In this document: positions 1-8,263 of the stretch, in pieces
How the letters are laid out: each line of letters opens with the position of its first letter
Position numbering within the stretch: position 1 is the stretch's first letter
NCBI RefSeq assembly: GCF_013523055.1
Contig: NZ_JAAMQM010000014.1
Span: forward strand, 119,366 to 183,365
Direction: 5' to 3'
DNA: 64,000 bases
DNA from: Pseudomonas capeferrum
GTDB taxonomy: Bacteria; Pseudomonadota; Gammaproteobacteria; Pseudomonadales; Pseudomonadaceae
Position numbers and translations under genes: made by a program
The notes under the pieces: model-generated
Told to the model about the DNA's origin: nothing
Databases searched by the model: none
What the model saw: only the letters and a program-made list of their open reading frames with translations

Positions 1-549
1 GGTGTCAACTACAGTTGCAACCTGGCCATCGGTCTGGTGATCGAACAGATCTTCCATACTCGCTCGCCCGCCGTGGAGCAGACGCTTCGCCAGATATGGG
101 CACACAGCCTGGAAGTGGCGGGCGTCAGCTACGAGCTGACGCGACGCTACACCTCGCTCAAGCCCGATCAAGCCACGCTCGGGGGCCTGGTTCACCAGAT
201 CGGCGCCCTCCCCGTGCTGATCTACGCCGAGGAGCACAATGAGCTGCTGTCGGACCCGGTGTGCCTGCATTTCGTGATCGAAAGAATCCAGCCGGTGCTG
301 GGCGACAAGATTCTCAGTGCCTGGGAGTTCCCCGAGCAGTTGGTGATGCTGCCAGGCAAGGTCAAGGATCTGGAGCGGCGAACAGAGAAGGTGGATTACA
401 TCGATATCGTGCAGATCGCCAGCCACCTGTGCCAACGCATGCCACAGCAAACCCTGATCGATCTGCCCGCCTACCGCCATCTCAAGCTACCTCACGGCAC
501 CCAGCTCGATGCCGTGAACCTGCTCGCAGGCCGGGACATGTTCCGCTAA
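1..549 (+). CDS. HDOD-domain protein, C-terminal part (start outside window)
   Basis: The reading frame is open from base 1 to the TAA at 547-549, so only the last 182 residues are present. They contain the second half of an HDOD domain (motifs such as GLVHQIGALPVLIYAEE and LGDKILSAWEFPE). HDOD is a degenerate relative of the HD phosphohydrolase fold that is thought to serve signalling rather than catalysis. No intact metal-binding HD pair is visible in this part. The gene converges on tctE, and the two stop codons overlap by three bases with no room for a terminator. The specific role is unknown. Confidence 0.85.
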   Translation, partial: GVNYSCNLAIGLVIEQIFHTRSPAVEQTLRQIWAHSLEVAGVSYELTRRYTSLKPDQATLGGLVHQIGALPVLIYAEEHNELLSDPVCLHFVIERIQPVLGDKILSAWEFPEQLVMLPGKVKDLERRTEKVDYIDIVQIASHLCQRMPQQTLIDLPAYRHLKLPHGTQLDAVNLLAGRDMFR

Positions 550-1925
550 TCGGCGATGAAGCTGACCCGTACCTTGAGTCCGCCACCCTCGCCGTCATGC
601 AGGCTGATCTGTGCAAGATGGGCACGACAGATCTCGCCCACGATGGCCAGGCCGAGCCCTGTGCCCTGCGCACCGCGCCGGTAGAAACGCTCGAATACCC
701 GCTCGCGCTCGTCCTCGGGGATGCCCGGCCCATCGTCCTCGACTTCCAGCACCGCCGGGGCGAGCACCCGCAGGATCACATTACCTCCAATCGGCGTGTG
801 CGCCAGGGCGTTGTCCACCAGGTTGCTCAGCAGCTCGTGAAGCAGCGTCGGCTCGCCTTTGAGCCAGACGGGTGCTTCGGCTTCCAGCGCCAGCGCCACG
901 CCCCGTGCATGAGCCAAAGGCGCCATGGCCATGCCCAGTTCGCGGCTGAGCTGGCTCAGATCGAGGCGCTGCGCACCGCCCTCGGCAATGGCCCGCGCGC
1001 CGTTTTCCACCCGCGCCAGCGACAACAATTGATTGGCCAGGTGCGTCAGCCGATCGGTGCCCTGCACGGTGGAGTCCAGGGTCTGGCGCCATTCCTGTGG
1101 GTCGTGCGAGCGCATCCCCAGTTCGACCCGCGCCTTGAGGGCGGCCAGCGGCGTGCGCAACTCGTGGGCGGCTTCGGCGATGAATTGCGCCTGGCGCTCG
1201 AACTGGCCACGCAGGCGTTCGGTGAAATGGTTCAAGGCTCGTACCAGAGGCCTGAGTTCGCGCTGCACCTGAACCACGGGCAAAGCGCGCAGGTCGTCAG
1301 GCTGGCGCTCCTCGACCGCCGTGCGCAGACGCTCGAGTGGACGCAGCGCGGCACTGACCGCGAACCACACCATGAGCAATGCCCCGAGCGCAAGCATCCC
1401 CAGGCGCAGCAGCGTGTCGGCCATCAGGCCCTGAGCCATACGCACCCGCGCTTCCTCGGTCTCGGCAACGCGGATCTCGGCCATGCCGTTCATGTTCGGC
1501 TCGCTGACCGCCTTCAACAGGCTGACCACACGCACGTCCTGCCCCAGGTAGGTGGCATCGTAGAAGCTCGCCAGGGCTGGATAGTCGTCCGTGCGCGGGG
1601 TCCCGGGCGGTGGCGGTGGCAGATGTTCGTAGCCGGAGATCAGTTGCTGATGGATATCCAGGACTTGGTAATAGATCCGTCCCGCACTGTCATAGGCAAA
1701 GGTATCCAGCGCCACATAGGGCACCTCGGCGCTGAGCGTGCCATCACGTTGCGAAAGCCCGGCGGCGATGGTCCGCGCCGAGGCCAGCAAGGTGCGGTCG
1801 TAGGCTGTGTCGGCCGCTTCCCGGCCATTCCAGTAGGCGCTCAGGCCGCTGGCCAGCATCAGCACCACCAGCAGCACCGCCAGGTTCCACAGCAGCCTGG
1901 CGCGCAGACTGCCGTCATCACGCAT
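546..1925 (-). CDS. tctE: Sensor histidine kinase TctE
   Basis: This is a 459-residue membrane kinase. A first membrane segment lies at about residues 10-30, a periplasmic sensor region at 31-170 and a second segment at about 172-192. The H-box EAAHELRTPL follows, with the phospho-acceptor His at 254, then the N-box (LVDNALAHTP), DDGPGIP and GTGLGLAI. The start at 1925 overlaps the end of tctD by 8 bases (ATGCGTGA), typical of translational coupling. A longer upstream reading is possible but runs inside tctD and lacks family features. By position next to opdH-tctCBA it should sense citrate or other tricarboxylates, as known for TctE of enteric bacteria and Pseudomonas. The ligand is inferred from context. 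Confidence 0.9.
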   Translation of the reverse strand: MRDDGSLRARLLWNLAVLLVVLMLASGLSAYWNGREAADTAYDRTLLASARTIAAGLSQRDGTLSAEVPYVALDTFAYDSAGRIYYQVLDIHQQLISGYEHLPPPPPGTPRTDDYPALASFYDATYLGQDVRVVSLLKAVSEPNMNGMAEIRVAETEEARVRMAQGLMADTLLRLGMLALGALLMVWFAVSAALRPLERLRTAVEERQPDDLRALPVVQVQRELRPLVRALNHFTERLRGQFERQAQFIAEAAHELRTPLAALKARVELGMRSHDPQEWRQTLDSTVQGTDRLTHLANQLLSLARVENGARAIAEGGAQRLDLSQLSRELGMAMAPLAHARGVALALEAEAPVWLKGEPTLLHELLSNLVDNALAHTPIGGNVILRVLAPAVLEVEDDGPGIPEDERERVFERFYRRGAQGTGLGLAIVGEICRAHLAQISLHDGEGGGLKVRVSFIAD

Positions 1926-2589
1926 TGCGGTGCTCGAGCAGGTAACCGAGCCCCCTGAAGGTGACGATGGCCACCGCGTGACCGTCGAGCTTCTTGCGCA
2001 GGCGATGGATATAGATTTCGATGGCATCGGGGCTGGCCTCTTCATCCAGACCGAACACCTGGGACGCGAGCTGCTCCTTGCTCATCACCCGGCCAGGCCG
2101 AGCGATCAGGGCCTGGAGCACGCTCTGTTCGCGGGAAGTCAGCGCCAGCAGATCCTCGCCCAGGCTGAAGCGTCGGGTATCGAGGTCGTAGACCAGGGTT
2201 CCGCAACGCTGCTGGCGCTCCCCGCCCAGCACGCTGCGCCGCAGCAGCGCCTTGACCCGCGCCTCCAGTTCGCTCAGCTCGAACGGCTTGGCCAGGTAAT
2301 CGTCGGCGCCTAGGTTGAGTCCATGCACGCGATCCTTCACATCGCTACGGGCGGTCAGCATCAGCACCGGCAAGGTCTTGCCCCGGCCACGCAGGCGGGC
2401 GAGCACTTCGAAGCCGTCCATGCGCGGCAGGCCCACGTCGAGCACGGCCACGGCATAGTCCTCGCTGGCCAGGGCCAGGTCGGCGGCCACGCCGTCGTGC
2501 AGCACATCCACGGTCAAACCTGTGCTTTTCAGGGCCTGGGCCACGCTTTCGGCCAGTTGCAGATGGTCTTCGACCAGCAGCACACGCAT
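1918..2589 (-). CDS. tctD: Response regulator TctD (OmpR family)
   Basis: The 223-residue protein has an N-terminal receiver with the acidic pair near ED 7-8, phospho-acceptor Asp51 (AVLDVGLPRMDG) and conserved Lys in LAKPFE. A C-terminal winged-helix domain of the OmpR/PhoB type follows (EIYIHRLRKKLDG, TFRGLGYLLE). It is translated divergently from opdH across about 200 bases and is coupled to tctE. In the Tct systems, the phosphorylated regulator activates transcription of the porin and of tctCBA. Inverted repeats in the shared intergenic region (2670-2686 and 2687-2720) are plausible binding sites. The assignment rests on family plus neighbourhood. Confidence 0.92.
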   Translation of the reverse strand: MRVLLVEDHLQLAESVAQALKSTGLTVDVLHDGVAADLALASEDYAVAVLDVGLPRMDGFEVLARLRGRGKTLPVLMLTARSDVKDRVHGLNLGADDYLAKPFELSELEARVKALLRRSVLGGERQQRCGTLVYDLDTRRFSLGEDLLALTSREQSVLQALIARPGRVMSKEQLASQVFGLDEEASPDAIEIYIHRLRKKLDGHAVAIVTFRGLGYLLEHRNA

Positions 2590-2669
2590 CGATTTCTCCC
2601 TGCTTGGTTGTGGAACTGTGGCGCGGAGTGTAACGCCGGCAGACGCCCTGTGAAGCCCTCGGCCACATT

Positions 2670-2720
2670 CCTTTCACATTGAAAGGTTGGCGAAAGGTTC
2701 GTTACCTAGCATTTCGCCAA
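2670..2720. promoter_or_regulatory. Inverted repeats in the tctD-opdH control region
   Basis: Two adjacent symmetrical elements sit between the divergent genes. The first is CCTTTC (2670-2675) against GAAAGG (2681-2686). The second is TTGGCGAAA (2687-2695) against TTTCGCCAA (2712-2720), a perfect 9-base inverted repeat with a 16-base spacer. GAAAGGTT also occurs twice in tandem (2681 and 2692). These are candidate TctD operators. That assignment is inferred from location only. Confidence 0.45.
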
Positions 2721-2791
2721 GGCTGCCCCGAGCGCCAGAAATGCACCTCGACGTGCATGACCAATAAGAACAATAACGGAGTCTATCGACG

Positions 2792-4081
2792 ATGCTGTCA
2801 AAACAGCCGCAGGCGTTCGTGCCTATTCGATCCTTTTTCACTCGTCCCTCTGCCATTGCCAGCAGTCTTGCCCTGGCCGGCGTCGCTCCGATGAGCCAGG
2901 CCGCCTTCCTCGAAGACAGCACGGCCACCTTCGAAACCCGCAACATGTACTTCAATCGCGACTTTCGGGACGGCACCAGCAGCCAGCAGTCCAAGCGCGA
3001 TGAATGGGCGCAGGGTTTCATGCTCAACCTCGAGTCGGGGTATACCGACGGCACCGTTGGCTTTGGCCTGGATGCCCTGGGCATGCTCGGCATCAAGCTC
3101 GACTCCAGCCCGGACCGCACCGACTCCGGCCTGCTGCCGACCCATGACGACGGCCGCGCGGCCGACGAGTACTCCAAGCTCGGCCTGACCGGCAAGGTCA
3201 GGATCTCCGCGACCGAGCTGAAGATCGGCACCCTCATCCCGGAACTACCGACACTGCAGCCCAACGACGGCCGCATCTTGCCGCAGACTTTCGAGGGCGC
3301 CCTGCTGACTTCCCAGGAGATCAAGGGCCTGACCTTCACAGGTGGGCGCCTGGAGAAAGCCAAGGATCGCAACGATACCGACAAGCAGGATATTGCCCTC
3401 AACAACAAGAATAGCCGCTTCCTCGGCACGGTCGCCGGCGAGCATTACGACGTGGCCGGGTTGGACTACAGGTTCACCGACCGCATCACCGGCAGCTATC
3501 ACTTCGCCCAGCTCGATGAAGTCTATCGCCAGCATTTCGTCGGCATGATCGCCAGCCAACCGTGGGGGCCAGGCACGCTGGGCGCCGACCTGCGACTGTC
3601 GATGAGTGACGACCAGGGTCAGGCGCGTGGAGGCAGGATCGACAACACCACCGCCAACGGCATGTTCAGCTATGCGCTCGGTGGTCACAAGTTCAGCGCT
3701 GCCTACCAGCATCTGTCCGGCGACAGTGCCTTCCCCTATGTCGACGGCGCCGATCCCTACCTGGTCAACTTCGTGCAGATCAACGACTTCGCCGGTGCCG
3801 ACGAGCACTCCTGGCAAGTGCGCTACGACTACAACTTCGCCACGCTGGGCATCCCCGGCCTGACATTCATGACCCGCTATTTGAGCGGCGACAACGTCAG
3901 CCTGGCCGATGGCGGCGAAGGGAAGGAGTGGGAACGCAACACCGAGTTCAAGTACGTAGTGCAAAGCGGCGCGCTGAAGAACGTCGCCGTGCGCCTGCGT
4001 AACGCCACCTTCCGCTCGAATTTTGCCCGCGATGCCGATGAAGTACGGCTGCTGGTGAGCTACAGCGTGGCCCTCTGGTAA
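2792..4081 (+). CDS. opdH: OprD-family outer-membrane porin, OpdH-like (tricarboxylate)
   Basis: The 429-residue precursor has an N-terminal export signal ending near MSQAAF, then the OprD-family opening (FLEDSTATFETRNMYFNRDF) and recurring family blocks (LPTHDDGRAADEYSKLG, ILPQTFEGALLTSQEIKGL). It ends in an aromatic-rich beta-strand (SYSVALW) expected for an outer-membrane barrel. A ribosome-binding GGAG lies about 10 bases before the ATG. The gene is divergent from tctDE and directly precedes tctC. In P. aeruginosa, OpdH is the cis-aconitate/tricarboxylate porin of this locus, so the same substrate class is inferred. A general OprD subfamily member with another carboxylate substrate cannot be excluded from sequence alone. 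Confidence 0.85.
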   Translation: MLSKQPQAFVPIRSFFTRPSAIASSLALAGVAPMSQAAFLEDSTATFETRNMYFNRDFRDGTSSQQSKRDEWAQGFMLNLESGYTDGTVGFGLDALGMLGIKLDSSPDRTDSGLLPTHDDGRAADEYSKLGLTGKVRISATELKIGTLIPELPTLQPNDGRILPQTFEGALLTSQEIKGLTFTGGRLEKAKDRNDTDKQDIALNNKNSRFLGTVAGEHYDVAGLDYRFTDRITGSYHFAQLDEVYRQHFVGMIASQPWGPGTLGADLRLSMSDDQGQARGGRIDNTTANGMFSYALGGHKFSAAYQHLSGDSAFPYVDGADPYLVNFVQINDFAGADEHSWQVRYDYNFATLGIPGLTFMTRYLSGDNVSLADGGEGKEWERNTEFKYVVQSGALKNVAVRLRNATFRSNFARDADEVRLLVSYSVALW

Positions 4082-4112
4082 CCGATAACAACAATACTCA
4101 CGGAGATAGACG

Positions 4113-5093
4113 ATGAACTTTTCCCTGCGCCGCCTCGTCCTCGCCACCGGCTGCCTGCTGCTGGCCGGTAACGCCCTCGCTGCCGAGCCGAAACGCCCCG
4201 AATGTATCGCACCGGCTTCGCCCGGCGGCGGCTTCGACCTGACCTGCAAGCTGGTTCAGAGCGCGTTGGTCAACGAGAAGATCCTCAGCAAGCCCATGCG
4301 CGTCACCTATATGCCTGGCGGTGTCGGCGCGGTAGCGTACAACGCCGTGGTCGCCCAGCGTCCGGGCGATGCCGGTACGCTCGTGGCCTGGTCCAGTGGC
4401 TCGCTGCTGAACCTGGCGCAAGGCAAGTTCGGTCGCTTCGACGAGAATGCCGTGCGTTGGCTGGCGGCGGTCGGCACCAGCTACGGCGCCATCGCGGTGA
4501 AGAACGATTCGCCCTACAAGACCCTCGACGATCTGGTCGCGGCACTGAAGAAAGACCCCAGCAAGGTCGTGATCGGCTCCGGCGGCACGGTCGGCAGCCA
4601 GGACTGGATGCAAACCGCCTTGATCGCCAAGGCCGCCGGCATCAACCCGCGCGACCTGCGTTACGTCGCCCTCGAAGGTGGCGGCGAAATCGCCACGGCC
4701 CTGCTTGGCGGACACATCCAGGTCGGCTCGACCGACATCTCCGACTCCATGCCGCACATTCAGAGCGGCAACATGCGCATCCTCGCGGTGTTCTCCGAAA
4801 GCCGCCTGGACGAGCCCGAGATGAAAGACATCCCGACCGCCAAGGAGCAGGGCTACGACATCGTCTGGCCGGTGGTGCGCGGCTTCTACCTCGGGCCGAA
4901 GGTCAGCGATGAAGACTATGCCTGGTGGAAAGGCTCCTTCGACAAGCTGCTGGCCTCCGAAGACTTCGCCAAGCTGCGCGACCAGCGCGAGCTGTTCCCC
5001 TTCGCCATGACCGGTGAAGAACTCGATGGCTACGTCAAGAAACAGGTCGCCGACTACAAGGCCCTGGCCAAGGAATTCGGGCTGATCCAATAA
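4113..5093 (+). CDS. tctC: Tricarboxylate-binding periplasmic protein TctC
   Basis: This 326-residue protein belongs to the Bug/TctC extracytoplasmic binding protein family. A signal peptide of about 23 residues ends in LAGNALA before AEPKRPEC. The mature part shows the family blocks IAPASPGGGFDLTCK, the glycine-rich GSGGTVGSQDW and LEGGGEIATALLGGH. It would capture citrate-like substrates in the periplasm and deliver them to TctBA. The start is preceded by GGAG and lies 31 bases after opdH, so porin and binding protein are probably cotranscribed. A gap of about 120 bases with two hairpins separates it from tctB. Confidence 0.92.
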   Translation: MNFSLRRLVLATGCLLLAGNALAAEPKRPECIAPASPGGGFDLTCKLVQSALVNEKILSKPMRVTYMPGGVGAVAYNAVVAQRPGDAGTLVAWSSGSLLNLAQGKFGRFDENAVRWLAAVGTSYGAIAVKNDSPYKTLDDLVAALKKDPSKVVIGSGGTVGSQDWMQTALIAKAAGINPRDLRYVALEGGGEIATALLGGHIQVGSTDISDSMPHIQSGNMRILAVFSESRLDEPEMKDIPTAKEQGYDIVWPVVRGFYLGPKVSDEDYAWWKGSFDKLLASEDFAKLRDQRELFPFAMTGEELDGYVKKQVADYKALAKEFGLIQ

Positions 5094-5136
5094 GCCCTGG
5101 CCACCCTGCAACGGTCCGCGCCGCCACCCCGAGGCA

Positions 5137-5198
5137 CGGGCTTGCCTGACACCATCGCCAGGCAAGCCCGCGCCCGCGAAAAGGGCGGCGCCGCCCTT
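5137..5198 (+). repeat. REP-like hairpin plus second palindrome between tctC and tctB
   Basis: CGGGCTTGCCTG (5137-5148) pairs perfectly with CAGGCAAGCCCG (5159-5170), a 12-base stem resembling the core of P. putida REP sequences. It is followed by the perfect 18-base palindrome AAGGGCGGCGCCGCCCTT (5181-5198). Hairpins at this point in a polycistronic message often stabilise the upstream cistron. This would allow more TctC than TctAB, which suits a binding-protein system. The differential-expression role is inferred. Confidence 0.7.
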
Positions 5199-5216
5199 CC
5201 CGAGAGGATTCGCCCC

Positions 5217-5675
5217 ATGATCCTGCAACGCATCTTCGCCCTGCTTCTGCTGGCGGTCTGCGCCGCCCTGGCCGTGATGGCCTGGCCCTACCAGGCGGCT
5301 TTCTCCTACGAACCGGTCGGCCCTCGCGCCTACCCGCTGCTGATGCTGGGCCTGATGGGCCTGGCACTGCTCTACCTGGTCGTGCGGCCGACGCCCATCG
5401 CGCGCAAGGACGACGAGCCCGAGCTGGACCGCGCGACCCTGACCAAGATCGGTCTTTGCATCGCTCTGCTGCTGGTATTCGCCAGCACCTTCGAGTCGCT
5501 GGGCTTCATCCTCAGCAGCATCCTGATCGGCGTGCCGATGGCGCGACTGTATGGCGGACGCTGGCTGCACAGCGTGGTCATCGTCGTGGCCATGAGCCTG
5601 TTCCTGTACTGGCTGTTCGACCGCGTGATGGACGTACCCCTGCCCCTTGGCCTGCTTGACGTTCTGGAGAACTGA
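5217..5675 (+). CDS. tctB: Tricarboxylate transporter small membrane subunit TctB
   Basis: This 152-residue membrane protein has four predicted hydrophobic segments (starting MILQRIFALLLLAV, then YPLLMLGLMGLALLYL, ALLLVFASTFESLGF and VIVVAMSLFLYWLF). That is the TctB pattern of the small subunit of tripartite tricarboxylate transporters. I chose the ATG at 5217 because GAGAGG precedes it and the protein then has family length. The longer frame from 5142 would translate through the hairpins. It lies 3 bases before tctA, with which it forms the inner-membrane complex. Confidence 0.88.
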   Translation: MILQRIFALLLLAVCAALAVMAWPYQAAFSYEPVGPRAYPLLMLGLMGLALLYLVVRPTPIARKDDEPELDRATLTKIGLCIALLLVFASTFESLGFILSSILIGVPMARLYGGRWLHSVVIVVAMSLFLYWLFDRVMDVPLPLGLLDVLEN

Positions 5676-5678
5676 TAC

Positions 5679-7193
5679 ATGGATACCTTGAGCTACCTGG
5701 GTCAGGGCTTCGGCGTCGCCCTGACCCCTTACAACCTGGTCACGGCCCTCAGCGGCACGCTGATCGGAACCGTGGTCGGCCTGCTGCCAGGCCTTGGCCC
5801 CATCAACGGCGTGGCGCTGCTGATCCCCATCGCCTTTGCCCTGGGCCTGCCGCCGGAATCGGCGCTGATCCTGCTGGCGGCGGTCTACCTGGGCTGCGAA
5901 TACGGCGGGCGGATCAGTTCGATCCTGCTCAACATCCCCGGCGAAGCCTCTACCGTGATGACCACCCTCGACGGCTATCCCATGGCCCGCCAGGGCCTGG
6001 CCGGCGTGGCCCTGTCGCTGTCGGCCTGGAGTTCGTTCATCGGTGCCTTCATCGCTACCTGCGGCATGGTGCTGTTCGCGCCACTGTTGGCGAAATGGGC
6101 GATTGCCTTCGGTCCCGCGGAATACTTCGTGCTGATGGTGTTTGCCATCGTCTGCCTGGGCGGGATGGCCGGCGACAAGCCACTGAAGACGTTCATCGCG
6201 GCGCTGATCGGCCTGTTCCTCTCCAGTGTCGGCATCGATGCCAACAGCGGTGTGTACCGCTTCACTGGCGACAGCGTCCACCTGGCCGACGGTATTCAGT
6301 TCGTCGTCCTGGTGCTGGGCCTGTTCTCCATCAGCGAGATCCTGCTGCTGCTAGAGAAGACCCACCATGGCCATCAGGCCGTCAAGGCCACCGGGCGCAT
6401 GCTGTTCAACTTCAAGGAAGCGGCGTCGGTCTTCGCTGTCAACATCCGCTGCGGGCTGCTCGGCTTCATCATGGGTGTATTGCCCGGGGCCGGCGCGACC
6501 CTGGCCAGCGCCGTGGCCTACATGACCGAAAAGCGCATGGCGGGAGCCTCCGGGACCTTCGGCAAAGGCGACAAGCGCGGCCTCGCCGCGCCTGAGACCG
6601 CCATCGGCGCTTCCTGCTGCGGAGCCCTGGTGCCGATGCTGACACTCGGCGTACCTGGCTCAGGCACCACGGCCGTGATGATCGGTGCCTTGACCCTGTA
6701 CAACATCACGCCCGGTCCGATGCTGTTCGAGCAGCAGCCCGACATCGTCTGGGGTCTGATCGCTTCGTTGTTCGTCGCCAACATCATGCTGGTGATCCTC
6801 AACATTCCGATGATCCGAATCTTTACTCGTATTCTGGCCGTACCAAACTGGGCTCTCGTGCCGGTAATCGCGATCATCACCGGTATCGGTGTGTACGCGG
6901 TACACGCCACCACCTTCGACCTGTTCCTGATGGTCGGTATCGGGATCATGGGTTACATCCTGCGCAAGCTGGACTTCCCGCTGTCTCCCATCCTGCTCGG
7001 GTTCATCCTCGGCGGCCTGATGGAGCAGAACCTGCGCCGCGCGCTGTCGATCTCCAACGGTGAGCTGGGTATCCTCTGGTCGAGCCCAATCAGCCTGTCC
7101 GTCTGGGCCTTGACGATCTGCATGCTGTGCCTGCCCCTGCTGCGCATCTGGCGTCGTCGCAGCCAGCAACGGCGCGCCCTGGCCGATGTCTGA
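5679..7193 (+). CDS. tctA: Tricarboxylate transporter large membrane subunit TctA
   Basis: This is a 504-residue, strongly hydrophobic polytopic protein with the TctA hallmark GTVVGLLPGLGPINGVALL near the N-terminus. The inverted-topology repeat is LGFIMGVLPGAGATLASAV near residue 265. About 12 membrane segments are expected. With TctB and TctC it makes a secondary, binding-protein-dependent citrate/tricarboxylate importer powered by an ion gradient. It follows tctB by 3 bases, and its 3' end overlaps the next gene by 8 bases, indicating one transcription unit. Confidence 0.93.
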   Translation: MDTLSYLGQGFGVALTPYNLVTALSGTLIGTVVGLLPGLGPINGVALLIPIAFALGLPPESALILLAAVYLGCEYGGRISSILLNIPGEASTVMTTLDGYPMARQGLAGVALSLSAWSSFIGAFIATCGMVLFAPLLAKWAIAFGPAEYFVLMVFAIVCLGGMAGDKPLKTFIAALIGLFLSSVGIDANSGVYRFTGDSVHLADGIQFVVLVLGLFSISEILLLLEKTHHGHQAVKATGRMLFNFKEAASVFAVNIRCGLLGFIMGVLPGAGATLASAVAYMTEKRMAGASGTFGKGDKRGLAAPETAIGASCCGALVPMLTLGVPGSGTTAVMIGALTLYNITPGPMLFEQQPDIVWGLIASLFVANIMLVILNIPMIRIFTRILAVPNWALVPVIAIITGIGVYAVHATTFDLFLMVGIGIMGYILRKLDFPLSPILLGFILGGLMEQNLRRALSISNGELGILWSSPISLSVWALTICMLCLPLLRIWRRRSQQRRALADV

Positions 7194-8223
7194 CCGATCC
7201 GTGCCGTTGTTCTGGGCGACCGGGCTGGTCGGTCTTGCCGGTGGTTTTCTCGCCAGCAAGGTCGGCTGGCCGCTGCCCTGGATGGTCGGCTCGCTGCTGG
7301 CCATCATCCTCGTGCGCTGCCTGACGCCCTGGCAGCTCACGGAGATCCCGGGTGGACGCAAGTGCGGCCAGTGGATCATCGGCATCGGTATCGGCCTGCA
7401 CTTCACCCCGGCGGTGATCGAGCAGGTCGCCAGTCACTTCGGCCTGATCTTCTTCGGCGCGCTGTTCACCAGCCTCTCGGCCCTCTTCGGCATATGGCTG
7501 TTGCGCCGGACCGGTGAAGACCGTGCCACCGCCTTTTTCGCCAGCATGCCCGGCGGATCGGGAGAAATGGTCAACCTCGGCGCTCGCAATGGCGCGGTCC
7601 TGAGCCAGGTCGCCGCGGCCCAGAGCCTGCGGGTGCTGGCGGTGGTGCTGTTCGTACCAGTGGTATTCAAGTTCCTGTTGGGTAACGGCGTACCGCTGAA
7701 CCATGCGGGCAGTGTCGACTGGAGCTGGCTGGCGCTGATTGCACCCTTGGGTGTACTCGTGGCGCTCGGCTGGCAACGTCTGCGCCAGCCCAATCCATGG
7801 TTGTTCGGCCCGCTGCTGGTCGCCGCCAGTATCAGCCTGGCGGGCAACCTGCAGATCGCCTTGCCAAATGGCGCCAGTCAGATCGGGCAGTGGCTGATCG
7901 GCAGCGGCCTGGCATGCCATTTCAACCGCGCCTTCTTCCGCCGCGCGCCGTCGTTCCTCGGCCGGACATTGTTGGCCACCGCATTGAGCATGCTCATCGC
8001 GGCCAGCGCAGCCTGGGTCCTGAGCAGCCTGACTCGGCTGGACCTTCGTTCCTTGACCCTCGGCATGATGCCCGGAGGCATCGCCGAGATGAGCCTGACC
8101 GCTGAAACCCTGCAACTGTCGGTACCGCTGGTCACGGCAATGCAGGTGATGCGCTTGTTGTTCGTGCTGTTCCTTGCCGAGCCGTTGTTCCGGTACTGGG
8201 TCAAGGCTGGAGAGGAAAACTGA
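7186..8223 (+). CDS. AbrB-duplication family inner-membrane protein
   Basis: This 345-residue polytopic protein is built from two similar halves. Each ends in a glycine/methionine-rich turn (FASMPGGSGEMVNLG near residue 120 and LGMMPGGIAEMSLTAE near residue 290). This duplication defines the AbrB/ammonia-monooxygenase-like membrane family, which is unrelated to the DNA-binding AbrB despite the name. Its start overlaps the end of tctA, so it belongs to the tct operon. The biochemical function of the family is not established. An accessory transport or regulatory role in tricarboxylate use is only an inference from the operon. Confidence 0.8.
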   Translation: MSDRSVPLFWATGLVGLAGGFLASKVGWPLPWMVGSLLAIILVRCLTPWQLTEIPGGRKCGQWIIGIGIGLHFTPAVIEQVASHFGLIFFGALFTSLSALFGIWLLRRTGEDRATAFFASMPGGSGEMVNLGARNGAVLSQVAAAQSLRVLAVVLFVPVVFKFLLGNGVPLNHAGSVDWSWLALIAPLGVLVALGWQRLRQPNPWLFGPLLVAASISLAGNLQIALPNGASQIGQWLIGSGLACHFNRAFFRRAPSFLGRTLLATALSMLIAASAAWVLSSLTRLDLRSLTLGMMPGGIAEMSLTAETLQLSVPLVTAMQVMRLLFVLFLAEPLFRYWVKAGEEN

Positions 8224-8227
8224 GACC

Positions 8228-8252
8228 GGGCGGCGCTATCGAATGGCCGCCC
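8228..8252. terminator. Stem-loop between convergent tct operon and ung
   Basis: GGGCGGC (8228-8234) pairs with GCCGCCC (8246-8252) across an 11-base loop. It lies just after the stop of the AbrB-like gene and before the end of ung. There is no clear T-tract on either side, so it is a weak or Rho-assisted bidirectional terminator candidate. Confidence 0.4.
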
Positions 8253-8263
8253 TGCCTTGCGAA

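Noticed and set aside
261..1958. Plus-strand open frame of 565 codons opposite tctE
   Set aside because: Antisense of a clear histidine kinase. It has no ribosome-binding site and shadow-type composition.
4098..6281. Minus-strand open frame of 727 codons opposite tctCBA
   Set aside because: It is the mirror of three well-identified genes. High GC at third positions keeps the antisense frame open. Composition (Gln, His, Asp, Arg rich) and lack of family features mark it as a shadow.
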